Assembly (NCBI GenBank): GCA_946007445.1
Contig: CAMGAL010000101.1
Span: 1 to 7,470, forward strand
Origin: an uncultured Mediterranea sp.
GTDB lineage: Bacteria; Bacteroidota; Bacteroidia; Bacteroidales; Bacteroidaceae
Direction of reading: 5' to 3'
Length of the DNA stretch: 7,470 nucleotides
Made by a program: the position numbers and the translations under genes. Positions 1 through 5,232 of the stretch are shown here, one piece after another (position 1 is the first letter of the stretch; the number at the start of each line of letters is the position of its first letter). Below the pieces are notes generated by a model, which was given only the letters and a program-made list of their open reading frames with translations, searched no databases and was not told the origin of the DNA.

Positions 1-462
1 GTTCACAATCTGCGCCGCCAGGATGCCCAGCACGATGGTCATCTGGTTGAGGCTGACCAGCCGTCCGCGTATTTCCGCTGGAGCCACCTCGGCAATGTAC
101 ATGGGCGAGAGGGCCGAAGCCACGCCAATGCCAATGCCGCCCACAAAGCGGGCCACGTTGAACAGCGTGAAGTCGCTGAACCAGCCCGTGGCCACCGCAC
201 TGGCCGTGAAGAGCAGCGCCGCCAGCTGCAGTAGCGGACGCCGGCCGAAGCGGTCGGCCAGCGCGCCGGCCACCATGGCACCGGCCAGACAGCCGATGTT
301 GGCCGTCGTCATGGCCAGTCCTTGCAGCTCGGGGGTCCGCTCAATGCCGAAGTAGAGTTCGTAGAAAGGTTTGGCGCCGCCAATCACTACCCAGTCGTAG
401 CCGAACAGCAGGCCGCCCATGGCCGAAACGCCACAGATGAAATAGAGGAATGCTTTCGTCAT
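1..462 (-). CDS. Sugar-porter MFS transporter (sugar/H+ symporter-like), N-terminal part, cut by window edge
   Basis: The first 154 residues of an inner-membrane sugar transporter of the sugar porter family (XylE/GalP/GLUT relatives) are present; the frame is still open at base 1, so the rest lies to the left. Visible family signatures, in order: TM1 with GGLLFGYDWVVIGGAK (about residues 16-31), the TM2-TM3 loop motif ADRFGRRPLL (69-78), TM4 with RFVGGIGIGV (105-114), and PMYIAEVAPAEIRGR at the end of TM4 (120-134), a hallmark of sugar porters. Known members usually have 12 helices and about 460-500 residues, so roughly a third is seen. The ATG at 460-462 is the natural start: it precedes a hydrophobic first helix at the expected distance from FGYD, and a TAnnTTTG promoter box lies about 37 bases upstream. 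It diverges from the ZIP gene. The substrate cannot be told from this part; xylose or another monosaccharide is an inference. Confidence 0.93.
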   Translation of the reverse strand, partial: MTKAFLYFICGVSAMGGLLFGYDWVVIGGAKPFYELYFGIERTPELQGLAMTTANIGCLAGAMVAGALADRFGRRPLLQLAALLFTASAVATGWFSDFTLFNVARFVGGIGIGVASALSPMYIAEVAPAEIRGRLVSLNQMTIVLGILAAQIVN

Positions 463-498
463 GATATCGAAGTGGTTAAAAAAATCGTTATTCTGCCG

Positions 499-506
499 CA
501 AAGGTA
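499..506 (-). promoter_or_regulatory. Bacteroidota-type -7 box for the sugar transporter
   Basis: On the minus strand the sequence reads TACCTTTGC, matching the Bacteroidota TAnnTTTG box. It lies about 37 bases before the transporter ATG at 462. I see no good TTTG at -33. A short untranslated leader of about 30 bases is implied. Confidence 0.6.
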
Positions 507-567
507 GCGCCTTTCCCACGGAGAGCAGATGGAGAATTCTGACTAAAAACATAGACAATTCGTGCGC

Positions 568-594
568 TTGTTTCGCCAAATAAGTGTAAGTTTG
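568..594 (+). promoter_or_regulatory. Bacteroidota-type promoter of the ZIP transporter gene
   Basis: The -7 box TAAGTTTG is at 587-594, and a possible -33 TTG is at 568-570 with a 16-base spacer, slightly shorter than the usual 19-20. The box ends about 31 bases before the ATG at 626. With the minus-strand box at 499-506 it makes the 463-625 gap a divergent promoter region. Confidence 0.6.
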
Positions 595-625
595 CAGCCG
601 GAACCGATAAAAACATCGACGCATC

Positions 626-1378
626 ATGATGAACAACGTATGGATTAGTGCCGCCGGCCTGTGCGGCGCAACCGTGATAGGCAGCCTGCTGGGATTCCTC
701 ATCAAGGAGCTGCCCCACAAGTGGAACGACACCGTGCTGGGCTACTGCAGCGGCATCATGCTGGCTGCCGCCACGCTGGGGCTCATCGTGCCCGCCTTCG
801 AGTCGGCCGCTCCCTGGTGGCTGGTCACCCTGGGCGTCATGGCGGGAGCCTTCTTCCTCAACGTGCTCGACCTCGTCACCCCCCACCTGCACCACATCAC
901 CGGCCTCGAAGCCGAGGAGCACCGCCACAACGCCACGCTCAATCATGTGCTGCTCTTCGTCATGGCCATTGCCCTCCACAAGCTGCCCGAGGGAATGGCC
1001 GCCGGCATCAGCATGAGCGACACGGCCGAGGCCTCGTGGGCCGTCACGATGGGCATTTCGCTGCAGAACGTGCCCGAGGGGATGGTCATCATCGCGCCCC
1101 TGCTGCTGGCCGGTGTCACCCCCCTGCGCACCTTCGTCATTTCGCTGGCCATCGGCCTGCTGGAGGTGCTGGGTGTCTGGATAGGCTTCGGCCTGGGCAA
1201 CCTCTCGGCCACCCTGCTGCCCGTCATGCTGGGCTTTGCGGGCGGCGCCATGCTCTACGTCACCAGCGACGAGATGATTCCCGAGACGCATGCTCACGGC
1301 TACCAGAAGCAGGCCACCTACGCCCTGCTGCTGGGCTTCGTCACGCTGCTGCTCATCGAGCGCTTCTTCGAAGGTTAG
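626..1378 (+). CDS. ZIP-family metal (zinc) transporter
   Basis: A 250-residue polytopic inner-membrane protein of the ZIP family, which moves zinc and other divalent metals towards the cytoplasm. The two metal-site signatures are clear: HKLPEG (residues 118-123, TM4) and QNVPEG (147-152, TM5), which in ZIPs supply the His and Glu ligands of the binuclear centre. The loop before TM4 carries HLHH (87-90) and EEHRHN, typical of the variable His-rich loop. A further acidic/His stretch, SDEMIPETHAHG (214-225), lies near TM7. Seven to eight hydrophobic segments and the length fit bacterial ZupT/GufA-type ZIPs. The start is ATG ATG; either Met (626 or 629) could be used, and there is no Shine-Dalgarno. 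The gene stands alone between its own promoter and a repeat. No zinc-responsive operator was recognised. Metal specificity is inferred from the family. Confidence 0.93.
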   Translation: MMNNVWISAAGLCGATVIGSLLGFLIKELPHKWNDTVLGYCSGIMLAAATLGLIVPAFESAAPWWLVTLGVMAGAFFLNVLDLVTPHLHHITGLEAEEHRHNATLNHVLLFVMAIALHKLPEGMAAGISMSDTAEASWAVTMGISLQNVPEGMVIIAPLLLAGVTPLRTFVISLAIGLLEVLGVWIGFGLGNLSATLLPVMLGFAGGAMLYVTSDEMIPETHAHGYQKQATYALLLGFVTLLLIERFFEG

Positions 1379-1422
1379 CTCGTAGCTTGTAGCTCGTCAC
1401 TCGTAGCTCAAAAAACTTTTTT
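1379..1422 (+). repeat. Short tandem-like CTCGTAGCT repeats and A6-C-T6 palindrome after the ZIP gene
   Basis: Directly after the ZIP stop, variants of CTCGTAGCT recur (ctcgtagct, tgtagctcg, ctcgtagctc) within 31 bases. They are followed by AAAAAACTTTTTT (1410-1422), which could act as a weak terminator. The cluster resembles low-complexity intergenic repeats; a related 'agctcgcagcttgcc' is seen near 2242, just after another gene's stop. Function unknown. Confidence 0.4.
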
Positions 1423-1433
1423 CGCCAAAACGC

Positions 1434-1463
1434 TTGGATATTCAATAAAAGTCCGTATCTTTG
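1434..1463 (+). promoter_or_regulatory. Promoter of tRNA-Lys
   Basis: An excellent Bacteroidota promoter: TTG at 1434-1436, a 19-base spacer, then TATCTTTG at 1456-1463. The 5' end of the mature tRNA is 25 bases downstream, giving a short leader. It is the best consensus match in the window and helps anchor the taxonomic call. Confidence 0.85.
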
Positions 1464-1488
1464 CACCCGCTTAACGGCAATAAGGCTT

Positions 1489-1564
1489 GATTCGCTAGCT
1501 CAGCAGGTAGAGCACAACACTTTTAATGTTGGGGTCTTGGGTTCGAGCCCCAAGCGAATCACCA
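1489..1564 (+). tRNA. tRNA-Lys (anticodon UUU)
   Basis: A complete cloverleaf can be folded by hand. The acceptor stem GATTCGC (1489-1495) pairs with GCGAATC (1554-1560); the D stem is GCTC/GAGC; the anticodon stem CAACA/TGTTG encloses loop CTTTTAA with anticodon TTT at 1522-1524; the T arm is TTGGG-TTCGAGC-CCCAA. The discriminator A (1561) is followed by an encoded CCA (1562-1564). UUU reads AAA and AAG, so it charges lysine. The gene has its own promoter and terminator. The minus-strand block with the DUF3987-like gene begins just beyond it, but no second copy of the tRNA 3' end is present in the window. Confidence 0.97.
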
Positions 1565-1569
1565 AGAAG

Positions 1570-1602
1570 AAAGGGACTTTTTCAAGTCCCTTTTTCTTTT
1601 TT
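1570..1602 (+). terminator. Intrinsic terminator after tRNA-Lys
   Basis: Perfect 10-bp stem AAAGGGACTT / AAGTCCCTTT (1570-1579 with 1584-1593), loop TTTC, followed by a T-rich tract (ttcttttttc). It sits six bases after the tRNA CCA. The A-tract on the left could also let it act on minus-strand transcripts. Confidence 0.88.
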
Positions 1603-1685
1603 CGGGCTGGGGGCAAAAAATAAAACTCTGCGCCCTCGTCTGCGTCTTCTGCGTTCTTCCAGCTACGACCTACCTGGTGCTGTAG
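1603..1685. other. Intergenic stretch with no recognised gene
   Basis: Together with the two hairpins that follow, this separates the tRNA terminator from the stop of the cysteine-rich gene at 1754. Reading frames across it on both strands have no family features, and one minus-strand frame runs through the tRNA itself, so none is called. Confidence 0.5.
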
Positions 1686-1707
1686 GGGCGGACCTGCGTG
1701 TCCGCCC
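1686..1707 (+). repeat. REP-like hairpin, copy 1 (inverted relative to copies 2 and 3)
   Basis: Arms GGGCGGAC and GTCCGCCC are perfect 8-bp complements around loop CTGCGT. Its reverse complement has loop ACGCAG and is closely similar to copies 2 and 3 (loop ACATAG). It faces copy 2 with 24 bases between, so the pair is itself an inverted repeat. Confidence 0.8.
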
Positions 1708-1720
1708 GGATGCACAACAG

Positions 1721-1760
1721 GCTGGTAATCAGGGCAGACACATAGGTCTGCCCCTACGGG
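1721..1760 (+). repeat. REP-like hairpin, copy 2, in a 40-bp repeat shared with 2192-2230
   Basis: Arms GGGCAGAC (1732-1739) and GTCTGCCC (1746-1753) are perfect complements around ACATAG. With its flanks (gctggta before, ctacgg after) it matches copy 3 over about 40 bases with three differences. Two of these are the paired positions 1736 and 1749 (A-T here, G-C in copy 3), a compensatory change. The following CTACGG supplies the TAG stop codon of the minus-strand cysteine-rich gene. Confidence 0.85.
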
Positions 1761-2125
1761 AAACCCCGCCGCTGCTTCCTCACGTTGAGGGGTGTGCTGT
1801 GGGGGAAGGCTTCGGAGTAGGCTGCATCGAGCTCGCGCAGGTGGATGGCCCTCATGCCAATCCCTAACCGCACGGCCACCAGCGCACGCAGCAGTTCGCG
1901 GTGGGGACGGGGATGGAGCGCCGGGGGCGGTAGCAGGTCGTAGCCTTGCTGGCCACACAGCTGGCAGACGGCGCAGATGAAGTCGTCCGTCGCGTCGGGC
2001 CACCAGCAGCGGCAGATGCGGCGGATGCAGTAGCGCTTGTAGCGGCTCTCGCAGAGCTGCCTGGTCTGCTCCAGCTGCTGCCACAGCCTCACGAAGCAGG
2101 CTTTGCTATTCGTTATTTCCATCAT
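1754..2125 (-). CDS. Small cysteine-rich protein of unknown function
   Basis: I do not recognise the family. The 123-residue product has eight cysteines in its first half, at residues 10, 25, 33, 38, 40, 51, 54 and 57. CRC (38-40) and CAVCQLC (51-57) look like metal-ligand spacing, so a zinc-binding or Fe-S fold is possible but not shown. The second half (HPRPHRELLRALVAVRLGIG, residues 71-90, then RAIHLRELDAAY) is basic and helical, suggesting nucleic-acid or protein binding. There is no signal peptide or membrane segment. The start is ATG ATG (2125 or 2122) after an A-rich leader, without a Shine-Dalgarno. The stop codon lies inside repeat copy 2, so the C-terminus may have been set by the repeat's arrival. 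It is downstream of the DUF3987-like gene on the same strand, 137 bases away. Overlapping longer frames lack this Cys pattern. Confidence 0.6.
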   Translation of the reverse strand: MMEITNSKACFVRLWQQLEQTRQLCESRYKRYCIRRICRCWWPDATDDFICAVCQLCGQQGYDLLPPPALHPRPHRELLRALVAVRLGIGMRAIHLRELDAAYSEAFPHSTPLNVRKQRRGFP

Positions 2126-2147
2126 TTTTTCGTGTGTGTGTTGTTAA

Positions 2148-2178
2148 TGACAAGATGACAATGTGACAATCATGACAA
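2148..2178. repeat. Array of four TGACAA units upstream of the cysteine-rich gene
   Basis: TGACAA begins at 2148, 2156, 2164 and 2173, so the spacing is 8, 8 and 9 bases. The same hexamer at exact 8-base spacing forms both arms of the inverted repeat at 7068-7217. It lies 23 bases before the ATG of the minus-strand cysteine-rich gene and could be a regulator site or a dispersed repeat. Confidence 0.75.
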
Positions 2179-2191
2179 GGGTATTTTTTGT

Positions 2192-2230
2192 GCTGGTATT
2201 CAGGGCGGACACATAGGTCCGCCCCTACGG
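2192..2230 (+). repeat. REP-like hairpin, copy 3
   Basis: Arms GGGCGGAC (2203-2210) and GTCCGCCC (2217-2224) are perfect complements around ACATAG. It has the same orientation as copy 2, 471 bases away, so the two bracket the cysteine-rich gene and its TGACAA array. It lies 33 bases downstream of the stop of the DUF3987-like gene and may help end or stabilise that transcript. Confidence 0.85.
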
Positions 2231-2262
2231 AAAACACTACCAGCTCGCAGCTTGCCCAGCTC

Positions 2263-2814
2263 TCACACCTTCTTGTACAGCGCCTCGTCCGTCAGGATGA
2301 CCAGCCCCTGCTTGCGCCAGTTCTTCAGCATCTGGTGGACGCTGTTGCGGGTGGCCTGGGGGCCCTTGATGGCCAGTACCTGCTGCTGCGCCTGGGCGAA
2401 GGTGAACTCGGCACCGAGCCGCTCGTAGATGGTGTCGTTCTTCCCCTTGCGGTTGCGCAGGGCGTTCAGGTCGCCGCGGTAGTCGCGGGCTTCGTAGGCC
2501 TGCTCAATGCGCTCGCGGAAGAAGTAGAGGTCGTTGTCCAGCAGGTAGTCGGCCACGATGTCGAAGAGACGGAGCCGGTCGGGCGGCTGCTGCTTGTCCA
2601 GCAGGGGGATCCAGAGCTGGGGGTTGCGCTTGAGGCGGATTTCGGCGCCGTGCAGGCCGTGGCGGGCGATGAGTTCTTCGGCCACCTGGGGCAGCCACAG
2701 GGCGGTGGCGATGCGCTGGGCGTTGACGCAGCCGCGGAAGCGCTGGCGGGCCAGCACGCGGTCGTCGTTCTTGAGCGCCTCCTTGCGGATGCACTCCAGC
2801 CACTGGCGGCCCTG
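2263..2814 (-). CDS. C-terminal piece of the DUF3987-like protein, after the in-frame TAG
   Basis: The frame resumes directly after the TAG with QGRQWLECIRKEALKNDDRV and runs about 183 residues to TGA at 2263-2265. It keeps family-like features: RQRFRGCVNAQRIATALWL, the DIVADYLLDNDLYFFRERIE helix, GKNDTIYERL, and a winged-helix-like end TRNSVHQMLKNWRKQGLVIL. The first usable internal start would be GTG at 2757. The good preservation of this part, with no further breaks, argues that the disruption is recent or not real. Confidence 0.65.
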   Translation of the reverse strand, partial: QGRQWLECIRKEALKNDDRVLARQRFRGCVNAQRIATALWLPQVAEELIARHGLHGAEIRLKRNPQLWIPLLDKQQPPDRLRLFDIVADYLLDNDLYFFRERIEQAYEARDYRGDLNALRNRKGKNDTIYERLGAEFTFAQAQQQVLAIKGPQATRNSVHQMLKNWRKQGLVILTDEALYKKV

Positions 2815-3440
2815 CTACTCCCCCCGGGGCAGGCGGCCGCGGCGCGCGAGGAGGCCGCCGGCGCAGCTGGTCACCACGCGGTAGAGGGCGTCCTGCGGGC
2901 CGCACATGGTGACGTTCCACAGCAGCTTGGGGATGTGTACGCGCACGGCCTCGGCCGACTTGGCTTCGCGGTCGTAGCGGGCTTCGTCGTAGGCCTGGCG
3001 CAGCATGACGCTGAAGTCGCTGACGGACTGCTTCCACTTCAGGGCCACGTTGTCGGCCTCGGGGGTGAAGGAGAAGGAGTGCTTGCCCTCGGTGTTGGAG
3101 AGGCGGTCGGCGATGTTGGCCACGGTGTTGTTGAGCGTCAGCATCCGGATGGGCAGTTTGGGCTGCTCGGGGGCCTTGCCGCTCTTCATGCGCTTGGTCT
3201 TGGTGGCCCACTCCTCCTCCTGCTCGGTGTAGATGTCGGCCTCGGCCTGCAGCTCCTGCATCCAGGCGGCGATGATGTCGTCCAGCTGGCCCTTGCCGCT
3301 GGCAAAGTCGCCGGCGATGAAGGAGCAGAGGTTCAGGCCGCGGGCCTTGCCGTGCACCTCGAGCTTCACGCCGGTGGCCAGGGCTCCGATGGCGGGTGCG
3401 ATGGCGATGAGGGTGGGCGGGGCCGGCGGGTGGCCGGCCG
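2815..3440 (-). CDS. Middle piece: DUF3987 P-loop domain, out of frame with the N-terminal piece
   Basis: This segment has no start of its own; the frame is recognisable from about 3420. It carries PTLIAIAPAIGALATGV, then a Walker A-like loop GDFASGKGQ (codons at 3289-3312), a Walker B-like strand followed by PEAD (HSFSFTPEAD), and HIPKLLWNVTMCGPQDALYR near the end, all typical of DUF3987. It ends at CAGGLLARRGRLPRGE and TAG. The tail after VVTSC does not look like family sequence as I remember it. It would be expressed only if the C-tract upstream allows frameshifting or the tract length here is wrong. The left bound given is approximate. Confidence 0.6.
2832..2862. repeat. GC-rich inverted repeat at the second gene break
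   Basis: GGCGGCC and GGCCGCC form a 7-bp stem around an almost pure G/C loop with alternating CG steps. It is 15 bases from the in-frame TAG and within the part of the reading frame that departs from expected family sequence. It is a plausible deletion end point or an assembly weak spot. Confidence 0.6.
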
Positions 3441-4751
3441 CCGCCCCCGGGGCGTGCCCGCCGGGGGGCGGCGGGGGGGGAGGGGGGAGGGGGTGGGGGG
3501 GGGCTGGGCCTGCGTGTGACCGGCCGCCTCCACCGAGTCCTTCACGCCCTGGGGCAGCGGGGGCAGCAGGTCGTAGTGGTAGAGGTCGCCCAGGCCCTCT
3601 TCCCACTCTGTGCCGGTGGGGGTGGGGGTGTCGGTGTCGCCCTGCTGCAGGTGGTCGCGCTGCAGGGCTATGAGCACGTCGCGCAGGCGGCGGGGCATCT
3701 GGGTGCGCTTTTCGGCCAGGGCCGAGTCGATGCACTTCATCTTCTGCTCCGAGGGGAAGCCGTCGTAGCAGGGGATGACGCGCTCCAGCAGACGGCGGTC
3801 GAAGCCGCAGATGTGGCGCAGGTTGACGGCCAGCTCGAAGGTCAGCACGTCGCGGTTGCTCTTCACCGGCGTCAGGCCGTCGTTGTAGAGCTCCCACCAC
3901 TTGGCGATGATCTCGGCGTAGGGCAGGCCCAGGTAGCTCTCCTCCGTCTGGGCGGGCTCCTGCGGGGCGGCCGGCTGGGGCTGGGCAGCGCCTTCCGTCG
4001 GCTGGGGCTCTGTAGGCTGGGGCTCGGGTTGGGCTGCGGCTTCCGCAGGCTGGGGCTCTGTAGGCGGCTGGGGCTCTGTAGGCTGAGGTTCGGGTTCCTC
4101 GTCGCAGCCGGGGCGGAAGTGCTTGTTGGCGCGGTGCGCCCCGGGGGGCAGCTCCTCGCGGCCGTAGCGCTCGCGCTCCTCCAGCAGGATGGCTTCGGCG
4201 GCCACCTGGGCCTCGTCGTAGGGGTCGGCGAAGAGCTCGGGCGAGAGGTAGAGCAGGTCGTCGGGGCGGTCGCTGGTGGTGAAGTAGACGCGGTTGATGT
4301 CGTGGGCCGAGGTGTCCATCTCGCACTGCAGGGCCTGGGCCACGCGCACCTGGTTCTCCAGGATGGTGCGGCCCGCCTGGCGGTGGAACACGGCGTGGCC
4401 GCCCTGACGGGCGGAGCGCTCCAGCATCAGCAGCCCGTACTCCTTGGGCTGGGCCAGCAGCTGCCGCGCGGCCTGATCGAAGGCTTCGCGGTCGTCGAGG
4501 TCGAAGCCGAAGGCCTGCGAGGGCAGGCGGCACCCCTTGACGGGCACGGCGCTCCCGTCGGCCGACGGGGGGTAGTGGCCCGAGTAGTTGAACTGGATGA
4601 GCCGCCGCTTGGCCTGCTCGTTGCCTTCGCGCGCCAGGCGCAGGTTGGCCAGCTGGGTGGAACTGCCGCGCAGGGCTCTGTACTCCTCTTCCGAGGTGAC
4701 GGGGCGGGCCACCTTGCGGCCCTGCTCCGTGGTGATGAGGTAGCAACTCAT
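3366..4751 (-). CDS. N-terminal piece: BT4734-like (VirE_N) domain, P/Q/E-rich linker, helical domain
   Basis: This 461-residue frame starts at ATG 4749-4751, 20 bases after the 130-aa gene, with a GGAGGA Shine-Dalgarno about 8 bases upstream, unusual in this window. Residues about 40-175 look like a BT4734-like domain, distantly related to archaeo-eukaryotic primases: QAFGFDLDD (79-87) holds the expected acidic pair, followed by LMLERSARQGGHAVFH (108-123) and DINRVYFTTSD (151-161). Residues 217-271 are a Pro/Gln/Glu-rich linker. Residues 272-365 (from ESYLGLPYAEIIAKWWELYN) are a helical domain with VKSNRDVLTFELAVNLRHI, as in DUF3987 proteins. The DUF3987 domain would begin near LLPPLPQGVKDSVEA (395-409), but after HTQAQ (412-416) the frame falls into C-rich codons. 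The last 45 residues (P/R/S-rich) are probably frameshift product. Whether a stable fragment is made is unknown. Confidence 0.7.
   Translation of the reverse strand: MSCYLITTEQGRKVARPVTSEEEYRALRGSSTQLANLRLAREGNEQAKRRLIQFNYSGHYPPSADGSAVPVKGCRLPSQAFGFDLDDREAFDQAARQLLAQPKEYGLLMLERSARQGGHAVFHRQAGRTILENQVRVAQALQCEMDTSAHDINRVYFTTSDRPDDLLYLSPELFADPYDEAQVAAEAILLEERERYGREELPPGAHRANKHFRPGCDEEPEPQPTEPQPPTEPQPAEAAAQPEPQPTEPQPTEGAAQPQPAAPQEPAQTEESYLGLPYAEIIAKWWELYNDGLTPVKSNRDVLTFELAVNLRHICGFDRRLLERVIPCYDGFPSEQKMKCIDSALAEKRTQMPRRLRDVLIALQRDHLQQGDTDTPTPTGTEWEEGLGDLYHYDLLPPLPQGVKDSVEAAGHTQAQPPPTPSPLPPRRPPAGTPRGRRPATRRPRPPSSPSHPPSEPWPPA
3421..3503 (+). repeat. Poly-G / G-quadruplex-like tract with nested GC hairpins
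   Basis: The plus strand has G-runs of 8, 6, 5 and 9 (3473-3480, 3482-3487, 3489-3493, 3495-3503) separated by single A, A and T, an ideal G-quadruplex pattern. To the left are two perfect hairpins: GGCCGGC/GCCGGCC (3421-3439) and GCCGCCCCC/GGGGGCGGC (3440-3448 with 3464-3472). On the coding strand it reads as C-runs within the DUF3987-like gene, exactly where its frame shifts. Confidence 0.85.
3939..4103 (-). repeat. Repeat-coded P/Q/E-rich linker
   Basis: The linker of the N-terminal piece is built of PQPTE/PQPAE-type units coded by imperfect tandem repeats; the 15-mer GCTGGGGCTCTGTAG occurs exactly at 4001, 4049 and 4067. Such a linker is likely flexible, joining the primase-like and helical domains, and can change length by slippage. 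Confidence 0.75.
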
Positions 4752-4771
4752 AGTCTCGTCCTCCTCCCTGC

Positions 4772-5164
4772 TTATCGTTTCAACTGATATTCCTTCACGG
4801 CCTCGGCGGCGGCCAGCGCCTCGACGGCCAGTGCCTCGTTGATGTTCACGCCCTCGTAGCCGAACACCTTCAGCGTCAGCTGCACGGCTCCGTCCTTCGT
4901 GTGGCTCACACGGCCGTGGGGCAGCTTCTTGATGAGTTGCGACTGCGCCTTGATGCGCGGTTTGGCCACGAAGTCGAAGGTGCCGTCCGTCATCTGCTGG
5001 GCCACGCCTTGCCAGCGGAATCGGGGCACGCGGTGGGGCGCGGGCGCGTCGGGTGCAAAGAGGAAATACTTGCGTTCGTCGTAGTAGGCTTGGCCGCCCA
5101 GCTGCACGTGCTGGCAGTCGTTGATGGGCAGCTGGCTGCCCGCTTGATTCTTCTGTACCATCAT
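4772..5164 (-). CDS. Conserved-looking 130-aa protein of unknown function, operon partner of the DUF3987-like gene
   Basis: I cannot name this family with certainty, though small proteins of this kind beside BT4734/DUF3987 genes seem familiar in Bacteroidota. The protein is soluble, without signal peptide or membrane segment. The middle is aromatic and basic: YYDERKYFLFAPDAPAPHRV (residues 27-46), then PRFRWQGVA (47-55) and DGTFDFVAKPR (60-70), then IKKLPHGRVSHTKDG (78-92), a pattern that could bind nucleic acid. The C-terminus is an acidic, Ala-rich helix. Start is ATG ATG (5164 or 5161) without a Shine-Dalgarno. Its stop is 20 bases before the ATG of the DUF3987-like gene, so the two are probably cotranscribed and may act together. 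It is intact, unlike its partner. The upstream gap holds possible promoters and an inverted repeat. Confidence 0.72.
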   Translation of the reverse strand: MMVQKNQAGSQLPINDCQHVQLGGQAYYDERKYFLFAPDAPAPHRVPRFRWQGVAQQMTDGTFDFVAKPRIKAQSQLIKKLPHGRVSHTKDGAVQLTLKVFGYEGVNINEALAVEALAAAEAVKEYQLKR

Positions 5165-5205
5165 AAGTTACTTTGGTTTTTTGAGTGAATAATTCGGTTT
5201 TCTGG

Positions 5206-5223
5206 AATCCGCTCTTCCGGATT
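5206..5223. promoter_or_regulatory. Small hairpin in the presumed leader of the 130-aa gene
   Basis: AATCCG and CGGATT form a perfect 6-bp stem around a 6-base loop, 42 bases before the ATG at 5164 and downstream of the candidate promoter. There is no U-tract; a role in mRNA stability or translation is only a guess. Confidence 0.3.
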
Positions 5224-5232
5224 TCCCGAGGG

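Larger units (their letters stand above)
2263..4751 (-). pseudogene. Disrupted BT4734/DUF3987-like gene (primase-helicase relative)
   Basis: Three consecutive minus-strand pieces together follow the layout I associate with Bacteroidota proteins that combine a BT4734-like (VirE_N) N-terminal domain, a helical linker and a DUF3987 P-loop domain. These are found in mobile and accessory regions and are thought to act in DNA replication or DNA-processing. Break one is a frameshift in the poly-G tract near 3440-3505: the N-terminal piece runs out at 3366 in one frame while the DUF3987 domain (from PTLIAIAPAIGALATGV) is in another. Break two is a TAG at 2815-2817; the frame continues in phase after it to the stop at 2263-2265. 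From memory of the family, several tens of residues normally between LYRVVT and the WLE-I-R segment are missing there. Repaired, the gene would give about 830 residues. Decay is the simplest reading; assembly error in GC-rich DNA is a real alternative. Confidence 0.7.

Noticed and set aside
488..1297. A 269-codon minus-strand frame across the ZIP gene
   Set aside because: Its product is a Gln/His/Gly-rich antisense image, and the plus strand carries both ZIP metal-site motifs.
1489..1564. tRNA-Lys as the attachment site of an element in the window
   Set aside because: No repeat of the tRNA 3' end and no integrase are present here, so it stays an idea about the wider region only.
1500..2084. 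A 194-codon minus-strand frame overlapping the cysteine-rich gene and tRNA-Lys
   Set aside because: It runs through the REP-like hairpins, the terminator and the tRNA, and its residues are low-complexity A/P/R.
3421..3503. Programmed ribosomal frameshifting at the C-runs as the way to make the full protein
   Set aside because: The mRNA has C-runs without a classical slippery heptamer and with no clear stimulatory element downstream, and the second break (TAG) would still stop synthesis. Slippage, decay or artefact is simpler.
2188..4787. Two long plus-strand reading frames (443 and 423 codons) opposite the DUF3987-like gene
   Set aside because: Both are Leu/Val/Gly/His-rich antisense images of a GC-rich gene. 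They show no domain or promoter, while the minus strand has recognisable P-loop and primase-like motifs.
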